Origin: Desulfovibrio sp.
GTDB lineage: Bacteria > Desulfobacterota > Desulfovibrionia > Desulfovibrionales > Desulfovibrionaceae
Length of the DNA: 57,206 nt
NCBI GenBank assembly: GCA_017454855.1
Contig: JAFTCE010000041.1
Span: forward strand, 1 to 57,206
Direction: 5' to 3'
The position numbers were made by a program, and so were the translations under genes. The stretch's first letter is position 1; each line of letters opens with the position of its first letter. Below are positions 36,246-44,866 of the stretch, piece by piece. Under the pieces are notes generated by a model that did no database searches, was not told the origin of the DNA, and saw only the letters and a list, made by a program, of their open reading frames with translations.

Positions 36246-37211
36246 ATGAATCGCCCCCATACCGTTTTGCCCGGTTTAGTCCTTCTCTCCTTGCTGGCCG
36301 CCTTTTTTTGTTTTTGGACGGCTTCTGGCAATGAGTCCGGTCTCTGCGTCACGGCAGGCTGCTCCTTGTTTCAGGATACAAGCATTTTTGGCATTTCTCT
36401 TTGGTGGTTCGGCGTGTGCGCCTTTGGCGTGTTGGCATTCCTGGCGCTGCTGGGAGCCACGGGCTGGGGAACCTTGCTGGCCGGAGTATTTCTGCTGGCC
36501 GACACGGCCCTTTTGCTGCTCATGGCCATCACATCCCCATGCACCAATTGCCTCCTGGCTGCATTGTGCTTCGCCCTCCTCTATGTCGGCTTCAGACGTG
36601 CGCATGTGCAGCGCAGCCAGTCAATGCATCCCGAAGCCCCCCGACGCTCTCTGCTGCTCCTGATCTGGGGACTGTTCTTTGTCCTCAATCTGGGCGAAGC
36701 GCTACGTACGGCTCCTGGTCTCTGGGCCATTAGTGACAATGCCCAGGAAGCCACTGTGCATATGTTTTTCTCCCCATCCTGTCCGAGCTGCCGGGAAGGT
36801 ATCGCGCTCTTGTCGGGACATGTGGACGTGGCCTTTTACCCTGTAGCCGAACGCGACCAGGACCTCGCCATGATCGCAGAGATGCAGCAATTGCTTGCCC
36901 AGGGCGAAAGCATGGCCACAGCCGTAAACAAAGCCCAAAGCGCGCAAGAACTCGGCGGACTGGCTGCGTTTGCTCCCAAGGCGCTCTTCTTGCGGCTGCG
37001 CCTCTTGCGCAACAAGGCGCATGTCTTTCTGGCCGGCTCCTCTGCCATTCCCTTCTTTGAATTTCATGGCTTGCCTGCCATGCTCACCAGAACATCCCGA
37101 AACACCAGACCGCCGAGAGCAACACCGGATTCAGCCTACAGGCCAAGCCCTGATTTGCCCCTGGATCCTCAGATCGCCGGACAGTGTTCCGGAACTGCGC
37201 CCTGCCCCTAG
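36246..37211 (+). CDS. VKOR-like membrane protein with thioredoxin-like domain (DsbB/DsbA-type fusion)
   Basis: 321 residues. The N-terminal half has about four helices with the vitamin K epoxide reductase pattern: a loop cysteine pair (LCVTAGCSLFQ) followed by FGISLWWFG, and a membrane CxxC (SPCTNCLLAAL). After a fifth hydrophobic segment near 145-165, a thioredoxin-like domain has MFFSPSCPSCREG (CxxC) and cis-Pro candidate SSAIPFFEF. It probably oxidises thiols in the periplasm, where many cytochromes and cysteine-bearing redox proteins mature. The last 40 residues are Pro/Arg-rich and disordered. ATG at 36246 follows AGGGAA. It lies between sat and the dsr operon. Confidence 0.72.
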   Translation: MNRPHTVLPGLVLLSLLAAFFCFWTASGNESGLCVTAGCSLFQDTSIFGISLWWFGVCAFGVLAFLALLGATGWGTLLAGVFLLADTALLLLMAITSPCTNCLLAALCFALLYVGFRRAHVQRSQSMHPEAPRRSLLLLIWGLFFVLNLGEALRTAPGLWAISDNAQEATVHMFFSPSCPSCREGIALLSGHVDVAFYPVAERDQDLAMIAEMQQLLAQGESMATAVNKAQSAQELGGLAAFAPKALFLRLRLLRNKAHVFLAGSSAIPFFEFHGLPAMLTRTSRNTRPPRATPDSAYRPSPDLPLDPQIAGQCSGTAPCP

Positions 37212-37230
37212 CAAGAAAAAGTACGGGGAC

Positions 37231-37259
37231 TTGACGCGCTTTGCCATTCCCATTTATAG
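37231..37259 (+). promoter_or_regulatory. Strong sigma-70-like promoter of RsbRD_N-dsrMKJOP operon
   Basis: TTGACG (37231-37236), exactly 17 bases, TTATAG (37254-37259), followed by a short leader of about 32 bases to the ATG at 37298. Confidence 0.75.
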
Positions 37260-37297
37260 GAATACGGTTCGTAAAAAAAAATTTGCACGGGGTCGCC

Positions 37298-37876
37298 ATG
37301 AGGGCAATTGATATTTTTCGCAAGCACAAGGATGAAGTGACGCGACTTTGGACAGAGTCCGTTTTCAAAACGTATCCTCTTGAAACAACAGGTTTTTTGC
37401 GCACGAAACAGGATCCCTTTGGCAATCCCGTGGGGCACATGACCAAGGAAGCAGCCGCTGCGCTCTACGACGCAGTTATTGGTGAAAGCGTTGACATCGA
37501 AGACACGCGCAAGGCTCTGGACAGATTCATCAAACTGCGTGCCGTGCAAAAATTCACGCCCAGTCAGGGGCTGGGGGTGTTCAGCCTTATGAAGCCCTTA
37601 TTGCGGACGCATGTTCTGCCCGAACTGCTGATCAAAAAAAAACTTCATGACTATCTGGAAGCGGAATCACGTCTTGACAGCTTGACGCTGCTGGCCTTTG
37701 ACATGTATGTAAAAGACCGTGAAATTCTTGCAGAATCACGTATCACGGAGATAAGAAATCAGTACGCGCAACTGGCTCGCTGGGCGCAAAGGCTCAATGC
37801 CGCATCGCCTCTGGCGGTAGAAGACCAAGGCGCTGAGGCAGAGATGCACAGCACAGAAGGCCAGGGCAGCGTTTAG
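37298..37876 (+). CDS. RsbRD N-terminal-domain protein
   Basis: 192 residues. The body resembles the RsbRD_N domain (helical, near IFRKHKDEVTRLWTESVF, and FIKLRAVQKFTPSQGLGVF), found in stress-signalling proteins. No STAS or kinase domain follows. A gene of this type precedes dsrM in several sulfate reducers. It lies directly downstream of a strong promoter and 73 bases ahead of dsrM, so it is the first gene of the dsr operon and may regulate or stabilise the complex. ATG at 37298 follows GGGG; longer starts would overlap the promoter. Confidence 0.8.
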   Translation: MRAIDIFRKHKDEVTRLWTESVFKTYPLETTGFLRTKQDPFGNPVGHMTKEAAAALYDAVIGESVDIEDTRKALDRFIKLRAVQKFTPSQGLGVFSLMKPLLRTHVLPELLIKKKLHDYLEAESRLDSLTLLAFDMYVKDREILAESRITEIRNQYAQLARWAQRLNAASPLAVEDQGAEAEMHSTEGQGSV

Positions 37877-37949
37877 GTTTTTCTTGTATCCTCTAGCCCA
37901 CACTCCCGTTGTGGGATGTTGAGATAACCTTAGTGGAAGCGAGGTAGGA

Positions 37950-38969
37950 ATGTTACACTCATTACTGCTGGTGCTGCTCATAGGCGCCATCGCCTGGGGT
38001 GGAGCGACCATAGGGCTCGCGAGCCTGTTTGGCGTGGTCTTGCCTTATGTGGCAGTAGTCGTCTTTGTCGTCGGAGTTGTCTGGCGCATGGTGTATTGGG
38101 CAAAATCTCCGGTGCCCTTCCCCATCCCCACCACCGGCGGTCAAGAAGCCTCTCTGGACTTTATCAAACAGGCGAAATATGACTGTCCAACCACCTGTTG
38201 GGGTGTAGTGAAGCGCATGTTTCTGGAAGTCTTCTGCTTCCGTTCTCTGTTCAGGAACACCCTGGGAGAGGTTCGCGTGGACGACCCCATAAACAAGGGA
38301 CCGCGGGCCATCTATTATTCCTCCAAGTGGCTTTGGGCCTTTGCCCTGCTCTTCCATTACTGTTTCCTTCTGGTTTTTTTACGCCATTTTCGCTTTTTCA
38401 TGGAGCCGGTTCCGTGCTGTATCAGCTTTCTCGAAAGCCTGGACGGCATCATGCAGATAGGTTCGCCGCGTTTCTTCATGACCGGCGGTCTGCTCTTCGT
38501 GGCCCTGCTCTTTCTGCTCTGTCGGCGCATGTTTAATCAGCGCCTGCGCTATCTTTCGCTGGCCAATGACTATTTCCCGCTTTTCCTGCTCCTTGCCATC
38601 GTGGGCACGGGCCTGTGTCTGCGCTATTGTGACAAGACGGAAATCGCCCAGGTCAAGGTCTTCATCATGGGACTCACGCATTTCGCGCCAGTGGGTGTGG
38701 AAGGCATCAATGCGCTCTTCTTTACGCATCTGGCCCTTGTCTGCGTCCTGCTGATCTATTTCCCCTTTTCCAAGCTCATGCACATGCCGGGCATTTTCTT
38801 CAGCCCCACGCGAAACATGGCCTGCAACACCAGAGCCGTACGCCACGTCAATCCGTGGAATCCGCCCAAGCAATTCTTCACCTATGCCGAATATGAAGAC
38901 ACCTACCGCGACGCCATGGCCGAGGCCGGGCTGCCGCTGGAAAAGCAACCTGAAAAGGCCGCCCAGTAA
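37950..38969 (+). CDS. dsrM: DsrM, membrane cytochrome b of DsrMKJOP
   Basis: 339-residue NarI-type membrane subunit with about six helices. Histidines in the helices (LLFHYCFLLVFLRHFRFF; LTHFAPVGVEG; FFTHLALVCVLL) fit b-type haems. It takes electrons from menaquinol and passes them to DsrK. ATG at 37950 follows GAGGTAGG. It is followed after 11 bases by dsrK, and the order M-K-J-O-P is complete. Identification rests on the full gene order. Confidence 0.95.
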   Translation: MLHSLLLVLLIGAIAWGGATIGLASLFGVVLPYVAVVVFVVGVVWRMVYWAKSPVPFPIPTTGGQEASLDFIKQAKYDCPTTCWGVVKRMFLEVFCFRSLFRNTLGEVRVDDPINKGPRAIYYSSKWLWAFALLFHYCFLLVFLRHFRFFMEPVPCCISFLESLDGIMQIGSPRFFMTGGLLFVALLFLLCRRMFNQRLRYLSLANDYFPLFLLLAIVGTGLCLRYCDKTEIAQVKVFIMGLTHFAPVGVEGINALFFTHLALVCVLLIYFPFSKLMHMPGIFFSPTRNMACNTRAVRHVNPWNPPKQFFTYAEYEDTYRDAMAEAGLPLEKQPEKAAQ

Positions 38970-38980
38970 GGAGTTTCCCC

Positions 38981-40618
38981 ATGGCAAAATTACCCACGCC
39001 ACAAGCGCTTATGTCCAGCCGACCGGCCTTCCCCGACAAGGCCTGGCTTGACATAAAGCCCGAATTTGCGCCGGGCAGCTATTGCTACCCTGCCAAGAAA
39101 GAAACCATGGAACTGCTGCACATGCCCAATCCGCACGATTGGGATCCGTCTGCAGAAGATTGGAACCTGCCCGACAATTGGGAAAAAATTCTCTGTGACG
39201 CGTTTGAGGAACGGCTCGAAAAACACCGTTCACTCAAACTGTTCATGGATATCTGTGTGCGTTGCGGGGCATGCGCCGACAAATGCCATTTTTTCCTGGG
39301 CACCAATGACCCCAAGAACATGCCCGTGTTGCGCGCCGAACTGCTGCGTTCCCTGTACCGTCGAGACCATGCCATGCTGGGCAAGCTCCTTGGGAAACGC
39401 ATTGGCGCACGCAGCTGGGACAAAGAGGTCGTCAAAGAACTCTTCTACTATGCCTACCAATGTACCGAATGCCGCCGCTGTTCGCTCTTTTGCCCCTACG
39501 GCATCGACACGGCGGAAATCACGGCCATTGTGCGTGAATTGCTGCACGAAGTAGGTTTGGGCATACACTGGATCATGGATCCGGTGAAAAATTGCAGCTT
39601 CACCGGCAATCACCTGGGTATTCAGCCCCATTCCTTCAAGGAAATCGTGGAAATGCTGGCCGACGACTGCGAGACAGTGACCGGCATCCGTCCCAAGACG
39701 CCTTTCAACGAAAAAGGCCACGAAATCCTGTTCATCACTCCGTCAGGCGATGTCTTCGCCGACCCTGGCATCTATACCTTCATGGGCTACCTCCTGCTTT
39801 TCCACGAGCTGGATCTCGATTATACGTTTTCCACCTATGCTTCCGAAGGCGGTAATTTCGGTTCCTTCACCACCTTCAACATGGCCAAGAAGCTCAACGC
39901 CAAAATGTATGCCGAGGCCGAGCGCCTTGGCGTCAAATGGATTTTGGGCGGGGAATGCGGGCACATGTGGCGCGTGATTAACCAATACATGGGCACCTAC
40001 AATGGCCCGGCGCCCGACAACATGGTTACGCCGGTTTCACCGTTTACGGGCACCGTGTTCAAGAACGCGGCCTCGACCAAGATGGTACACATCGCCGAGT
40101 TCACGGCCGACCTCATTCAGCACGACAAGCTGAATCTGGATCCCAGCCGCAACGACCACATCATCACCACCTTCCACGACTCCTGCAATCCGGCCCGCGC
40201 CATGGGCTTGCTGGACGAACCGCGCTACGTGCTCAAGGCCGTGTGCAACAATTTCGTGGAAATGCCCGAAAACACCATCCGCGAACAAACATTCTGCTGC
40301 GGAGCCGGCTCTGGCCTGAACACAGAGGAAATCATGGAGTTGCGTATGCGCTCGGGCATGCCGCGCGGCAATGCTCTGCGCTATGTGCAACAGAAATATG
40401 GCGTGAATCACATGGCCTGCGTCTGCGCCATTGACCGCGCAACCTTGCCGCCGCTGGCCAACTACTGGGCTCCAGGCGTCACGGTCAGCGGCTTGCACGA
40501 ACTGGTGGCCAATGCCCTGGTCATGAAGGGCGAGTCCAAGCGCACCATGGATCTGCGTCAGGAAGATCTGCCCAATGTCGCAGAAGACGACGATGCCGCG
40601 CAGGGGGAGGGTCAATAA
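38981..40618 (+). CDS. dsrK: DsrK, catalytic iron-sulfur subunit of DsrMKJOP
   Basis: 545-residue cytoplasmic HdrD-like subunit. Two [4Fe-4S] motifs (CVRCGACADKCHF and CTECRRCSLFCPYG), then a CCG domain: HDSCNPARAMG, FCCGAGSGLN. The closing pair reads CVCAID, so the usual last Cys of CxxC is Asp, a change described for DsrK but not seen in the two paralogues in this window. It is thought to reduce the DsrC trisulfide/disulfide produced in sulfite reduction. dsrJ follows with its ATG starting right after the stop. Confidence 0.96.
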   Translation: MAKLPTPQALMSSRPAFPDKAWLDIKPEFAPGSYCYPAKKETMELLHMPNPHDWDPSAEDWNLPDNWEKILCDAFEERLEKHRSLKLFMDICVRCGACADKCHFFLGTNDPKNMPVLRAELLRSLYRRDHAMLGKLLGKRIGARSWDKEVVKELFYYAYQCTECRRCSLFCPYGIDTAEITAIVRELLHEVGLGIHWIMDPVKNCSFTGNHLGIQPHSFKEIVEMLADDCETVTGIRPKTPFNEKGHEILFITPSGDVFADPGIYTFMGYLLLFHELDLDYTFSTYASEGGNFGSFTTFNMAKKLNAKMYAEAERLGVKWILGGECGHMWRVINQYMGTYNGPAPDNMVTPVSPFTGTVFKNAASTKMVHIAEFTADLIQHDKLNLDPSRNDHIITTFHDSCNPARAMGLLDEPRYVLKAVCNNFVEMPENTIREQTFCCGAGSGLNTEEIMELRMRSGMPRGNALRYVQQKYGVNHMACVCAIDRATLPPLANYWAPGVTVSGLHELVANALVMKGESKRTMDLRQEDLPNVAEDDDAAQGEGQ

Positions 40619-41002
40619 ATGTATAATGCCAAAGCTGTCACCATTGGGATCATCATCTTTGTGATCCTGTTTACCTCCCCATTTTGGGCGAGTCTGCTGG
40701 GCAAAAATTACACGGAAAGCGGTATTACCCTGCCTGCCAGAGAAAAGGAATGCGTGGAAAGTGCCGAGTTCATGCGCAACAAGCATATGCAGTTGCTCAA
40801 TGAGTGGCGTGACGAAGCCCTGCGCAATGAACATCGTGTCTATGTGGCATCCAATGGCAAAAAATGGGCCATCAGCCTACAAAATACCTGCCTCAAATGT
40901 CATAAGGAATATACTGAGTTCTGCGATAAGTGCCATGTGGCCAACAGTGTTGATCCCTATTGTTGGACATGCCACCTCATTCCTCAGGGGAGCAAGAAAT
41001 GA
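40619..41002 (+). CDS. dsrJ: DsrJ, triheme periplasmic cytochrome c
   Basis: 127 residues: an uncleaved N-terminal membrane anchor (about residues 8-28) and three CxxCH sites at the end (CLKCH, CDKCH, CWTCH). Periplasmic subunit of the complex, one haem with unusual ligands in the family. ATG at 40619 follows AGGGGGAGGG. Its stop overlaps the dsrO start (ATGA). Confidence 0.96.
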   Translation: MYNAKAVTIGIIIFVILFTSPFWASLLGKNYTESGITLPAREKECVESAEFMRNKHMQLLNEWRDEALRNEHRVYVASNGKKWAISLQNTCLKCHKEYTEFCDKCHVANSVDPYCWTCHLIPQGSKK

Positions 41003-41784
41003 ACAAGAGCAGAAGAAGCTTTCTCAAAGTGGCGGGCATTTCCGCCTTTGCCCTGAGCACCAGCGTGGCGAGTTCCCTCTCTGCAACCGCGCAGGCCAAG
41101 GTAGCCCCAGGCAGCTATGAAAAAGGTGCCAGTGCCCTGCATGCCAAGCGCTGGGCCATGGTCATTGACACGCGTCGTTTCCTTACGGCCAAGGACTACA
41201 AGCCGATCATTGAAGCCTGTCACAGGGCGCACAACGTACCCAACATTCCTGACGATCAGAACATCAAATGGTTCTGGTTGGATTCTTTCGAACACGCCTT
41301 CCCGGACGAGATGAACGAATTCCTGGACAATAGGCGCAAAAGGGCCAGCTATCCCCTGCTGTGCAACCACTGCACCAATCCCCCCTGCGTCCGCGTCTGC
41401 CCCACGCAAGCTACCTACAAGATGGAAGACGGCATCGTGGCCATGGACTACCACCGCTGCATCGGCTGCCGCTTTTGCATGGCCGGCTGTCCCTATGGCG
41501 CACGCTCGTTCAATTTCAAGGATCCGCGCAAATTCCTGTCCAACCCCGTGCCCAATCCGGCCTTTCCCACGCGCATGATCGGCGTTGTGGAAAAATGTAC
41601 CTTCTGTGCCGAGCGCCTGGCCGTGGGTCAGATGCCTGCCTGCGTTGAGGCTTCGGGCGGGAAAATCCTCTTCGGCGACCTGGCTGACCCCAATTCCACG
41701 GTGCGCAAGGCTCTGGCCGAAAACTACAGCATACGCCGTAAGCCCAATCTGGGGACGCAACCCGGCGTGTACTATCTTATCTAG
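40999..41784 (+). CDS. dsrO: DsrO, periplasmic ferredoxin-like subunit with Tat signal
   Basis: 261 residues. Tat signal with twin arginine (NKSRRSFLKVAG) and a cleavage region near SATAQA. Cysteine motifs for four [4Fe-4S] clusters are spread over CNHCTNPPCVRVCP, CIGCRFCMAGCPYGA and CTFCAERLAVGQMPAC. It connects DsrJ to the quinone-linked DsrP. ATG at 40999 follows GGGGAG and overlaps the dsrJ stop. It is exported folded, so its clusters are inserted in the cytoplasm. Confidence 0.95.
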   Translation: MNKSRRSFLKVAGISAFALSTSVASSLSATAQAKVAPGSYEKGASALHAKRWAMVIDTRRFLTAKDYKPIIEACHRAHNVPNIPDDQNIKWFWLDSFEHAFPDEMNEFLDNRRKRASYPLLCNHCTNPPCVRVCPTQATYKMEDGIVAMDYHRCIGCRFCMAGCPYGARSFNFKDPRKFLSNPVPNPAFPTRMIGVVEKCTFCAERLAVGQMPACVEASGGKILFGDLADPNSTVRKALAENYSIRRKPNLGTQPGVYYLI

Positions 41785-41796
41785 GGGGAACAGTCC

Positions 41797-42966
41797 ATGC
41801 TTGAAAAAATTCTCGAAGGTCCCAGGACCTATTTTGTGTGGCTGCTCTTCCTGCTGCTCTGCATAGCGGGATGCGGCCTGGTCTATCTGACGCAGCTCCA
41901 GGAAGGACTCTCCGTCACGGGCATGAGCCGTGACGTCTCTTGGGGTCTCTATATCTCACAGTTCACCTATTTTGTGGGTGTGGCGGCCTCTGCCGTCATG
42001 CTCGTGCTGCCAACATACTTCCACCACTACAAAAAATTCAAGCGCATGATCATCTTCGGCGAATTCATGGCCGTGGCTGCCGTGGTCATGTGCGCCCTCT
42101 TCATCGTGGTGGACCTTGGACAGCCGCAGCGCATGCTCAATGTCATGCTCCATCCCACGCCCAATTCGGTCATGTTCTATGACATGATCGTCCTCATCGG
42201 CTATTTGTGCCTGAACATCGTCATCGGCTGGGTCACGCTGGAAGCCGAACGCCATGACGTTCTGCCGCCCAAATGGATCAAGCCCCGTATCTATCTTTCC
42301 ATCCTCTGGGCTTTTTCCATCCATACGGTCACGGCCTTCCTCTATGCCGGCATTCCCGGTCGCCACTACTGGCTCACAGCCATCATGGCGGGCCGCTTCT
42401 TGGCCTCTGCCTTCTGTTCCGGCCCGGCCATCCTCCTGTTGCTCATGCTCTTGGTGCGCAGGCTCACTGGTTTTGACATTGGCGAAGAAGCCAAGAAAAC
42501 CCTGGCGACCATCATCGTCTACGCCATGTGCGTCAATGTCTTCTTCTATCTCCTGGAGCTGTTCACGGCCTTTTACAGCGGCATTCCCGGCCATGCCGAA
42601 CCTATCCGCGTCCTCTTCTTTGGCCATGACGGCCATATGCTTTGGGTGAGTTATTGGATGTGGGCCGCCGTCATCATGGCCATTGCCTGCCTGGCCATTC
42701 TTATCCCGCCGCAGACGCGCACACATCCCACGCTCATGCCTGCGGCCTTGATCATGCTCGTGGCCGCCTCCTGGATTGACAAGGGCCTGGGCCTGCTCAT
42801 CGGCGGTTTTACGCCCAACATGTATGAGACCATCACGCCCTACCTGCCCACGTGCCGCGAAGTTGCCGTGGCCCTGGGCGTGTACGCCGTGGGCGCGCTG
42901 GTGCTTTCCCTCCTGTGGCGCGTTGCCCTGGGGGTCAAGAAAGAAACTGGACACTATACGGATTAG
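41797..42966 (+). CDS. dsrP: DsrP, NrfD-type quinone-interacting membrane subunit
   Basis: 389 residues with about ten transmembrane helices of the NrfD/PsrC family; no cofactor ligands are visible, as usual. It begins MLEKILEGPRTYFVWLLF and contains the NrfD-like DVSWGLYISQF. It binds menaquinone on the periplasmic side and is the last gene of the operon, before a strong terminator. Confidence 0.95.
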   Translation: MLEKILEGPRTYFVWLLFLLLCIAGCGLVYLTQLQEGLSVTGMSRDVSWGLYISQFTYFVGVAASAVMLVLPTYFHHYKKFKRMIIFGEFMAVAAVVMCALFIVVDLGQPQRMLNVMLHPTPNSVMFYDMIVLIGYLCLNIVIGWVTLEAERHDVLPPKWIKPRIYLSILWAFSIHTVTAFLYAGIPGRHYWLTAIMAGRFLASAFCSGPAILLLLMLLVRRLTGFDIGEEAKKTLATIIVYAMCVNVFFYLLELFTAFYSGIPGHAEPIRVLFFGHDGHMLWVSYWMWAAVIMAIACLAILIPPQTRTHPTLMPAALIMLVAASWIDKGLGLLIGGFTPNMYETITPYLPTCREVAVALGVYAVGALVLSLLWRVALGVKKETGHYTD

Positions 42967-42996
42967 TCACATAAACACGGCATCAGCTTAAAGACA

Positions 42997-43035
42997 ACAG
43001 GCCCCCGCGCTTTTGGCTCGGGGGCCTGTTCTTTG
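42997..43035 (+). terminator. Rho-independent terminator of dsrMKJOP
   Basis: ACAGGCCCCCG and CGGGGGCCTGT form an 11-pair perfect stem around an 11-base loop, followed by TCTTTGT, 30 bases after the dsrP stop. Confidence 0.9.
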
Positions 43036-43126
43036 TCAATCCTCCGACTTTGCCCATCCGCCGACTTTGGATTGCAAGAGAAAACATTGGCACTGCTCTT
43101 CCGTGTGCTTGCGATAAGGCATAGAA

Positions 43127-43160
43127 AAAGCGCGGGAACTACTGTCTTCCCCCGCGCTTT
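43127..43160. terminator. Second hairpin in dsrP-gltX gap
   Basis: AAAGCGCGGG (43127-43136) and CCCGCGCTTT (43151-43160) with a 14-base loop. Ends in TTT on the plus strand and in AAA/TTT symmetry on the minus strand; could be a backup or bidirectional terminator. No gene is seen between the two hairpins. Confidence 0.5.
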
Positions 43161-43335
43161 GTATGGTTACACAGAAGGAATTGTACGATTGTTAGGCTGA
43201 CGCCAGACCGGCCTTCTGCCAGACCTCGTTACGTGTGGCAGTGAAAATTTTTTTTAAATAGTGCATATTCAAGGATGGTAAGAGGCACAGGCCGCGCCTC
43301 CTTGCAATCGTCCCATGTTGCACGTTTTCCATCTC

Positions 43336-43364
43336 TTGCTTCGCGCTCTTCCTTCGTGTAACAT
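43336..43364 (+). promoter_or_regulatory. Candidate promoter of gltX
   Basis: TTGCTT (43336-43341), 17 bases, TAACAT (43359-43364), 45 bases before the gltX start. The rest of 42967-43408 has only the two hairpins above. Confidence 0.5.
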
Positions 43365-43408
43365 GGGTAGCTTGTGCGAAACCGTTGAACTTGACAAAGG
43401 AAGTCATC

Positions 43409-44803
43409 ATGACGCATGTGGTTACCCGCTTCGCGCCCAGTCCCACGGGACATTTGCACATCGGTGGGGCGCGCACGGCGATTTTTTGCTGGCTTTTGGC
43501 CCGGCATTATGGCGGCCAATTTCATTTGCGCATTGAAGATACAGATTTACTCCGATCCAAACAGGAATACACGGATTCCATCCTCGCATCCATGCGCTGG
43601 CTCGGCCTGGACTGGGACGGCGAACTCACCTATCAGACTCAGCGTGCCGACGTCTACAGCCGCTATGTGGACAAGCTCTTAGACAGCGGGCACGCCTACT
43701 GGTGCGACTGCACGCCGGAGGAAGTGGAAGCCATGCGCGAGGAGGCACGGCAAAAGGGGTGCAAGCCGCGCTATAACGGTCGTTGCCGTTCGCGGGAACT
43801 GGGTCCTGGCCCTGGCCGCTGTGTGCGCCTCAAGACGCCTTTGACAGGCAAGGTGGTTTTTGACGACATGGTCAAGGGCCGCATCGCCGTGGATGTTGCC
43901 GAATTGGACGACATGGTACTCCGCCGGGCCGACGGTATGCCCACCTACAACATGGCCGTTGTGGTGGACGACTACGAAATGGGCATTACCCATGTTATCC
44001 GTGGCGACGACCACGTTTCCAACACGCCGCGGCAAATCCTCATTTACGAGGCATTGGGACTGCCTGTGCCCCGCTTCGGCCATGTGCCCATGATCCTGGG
44101 ACCGGACAAACAAAAACTGTCCAAGCGCCACGGGGCGCGGGCCGTCATCGAGTACCAGCAGGACGGACTCCTGCCGCAGGCCCTTGTGAACTACCTGGTA
44201 CGCCTGGGCTGGTCCCACGGCAATCAGGAATTGTTCACCCAGGAAGAGCTTATCGAATATTTTGATGGCAACAATCTCAATCCGGCCTCGGCGGCCTTTG
44301 ATCCGGCCAAGCTGGAATGGTGCAATGCACACTATATGCGCAACATGCCCGTGGAAGAACTAGCCAGGCTTGCGGCTCCCTTTGCCAAGGAGGCAGGCTT
44401 TGGTGATGTGCCCCAAGAGCGGCTAGAAGGATTGTGTCTCATGTTCCGTGAACGGGCCAACAACCTCAAGGCCCTGGCTCACGCCTTCCGCCCCCTGCTT
44501 CTGCCAGCCGCTGAACTGACCTATGTGGAAAAGGACGCCAACAAGCACTTCACCGACCAGGGCAAGGCACATTTGCGCAAACTGGCCGACATCTTCTCGG
44601 CCTGTGAACCCTTTACGGCAGAAGCCTTGGACGCCGCACTCAATGCCTATGTGGCCCAAAATGGCTTGAAGTTCAAGGAAGTCGCGCCCCCGCTGCGCAC
44701 GGCGCTCATGGGCTTCATGGGCGGGTCGCACCTCAAAGATATTATGGCCTTTCTGGGGCGGGCAGAAACACTGGCGCGCCTGCGCCGTGTCACTGGAGAA
44801 TGA
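43409..44803 (+). CDS. gltX: Glutamyl-tRNA synthetase
   Basis: 464 residues, class I synthetase. HIGH-type motif in APSPTGHLHIGGARTA and the KMSKS-type loop KLSKRHGA. The catalytic domain is followed by a standard helical anticodon-binding C-terminus. ATG at 43409 follows AGGAA. Whether it is the discriminating or non-discriminating form cannot be judged here. It stands alone and ends convergently with the Sel1 gene. Confidence 0.97.
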   Translation: MTHVVTRFAPSPTGHLHIGGARTAIFCWLLARHYGGQFHLRIEDTDLLRSKQEYTDSILASMRWLGLDWDGELTYQTQRADVYSRYVDKLLDSGHAYWCDCTPEEVEAMREEARQKGCKPRYNGRCRSRELGPGPGRCVRLKTPLTGKVVFDDMVKGRIAVDVAELDDMVLRRADGMPTYNMAVVVDDYEMGITHVIRGDDHVSNTPRQILIYEALGLPVPRFGHVPMILGPDKQKLSKRHGARAVIEYQQDGLLPQALVNYLVRLGWSHGNQELFTQEELIEYFDGNNLNPASAAFDPAKLEWCNAHYMRNMPVEELARLAAPFAKEAGFGDVPQERLEGLCLMFRERANNLKALAHAFRPLLLPAAELTYVEKDANKHFTDQGKAHLRKLADIFSACEPFTAEALDAALNAYVAQNGLKFKEVAPPLRTALMGFMGGSHLKDIMAFLGRAETLARLRRVTGE

Positions 44804-44816
44804 TAGCGCTGATTGC

Positions 44817-44866
44817 AAAGGAAATCCTGGTTGCTCTGGGCGACGTCACGAGGATTTCCTTTCTTT
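44817..44866. terminator. Shared terminator of gltX and Sel1-repeat gene
   Basis: AAAGGAAATCCT (44817-44828) pairs with AGGATTTCCTTT (44851-44862), a 12-base perfect stem followed by a CT-rich tail on the plus strand. Its right arm overlaps the 3' end of the Sel1 coding region. Confidence 0.7.

Noticed and set aside
43192-43525. Small ORFs in the dsrP-gltX gap
   Set aside because: They overlap the gltX start and hairpins and show no family resemblance or ribosome site.
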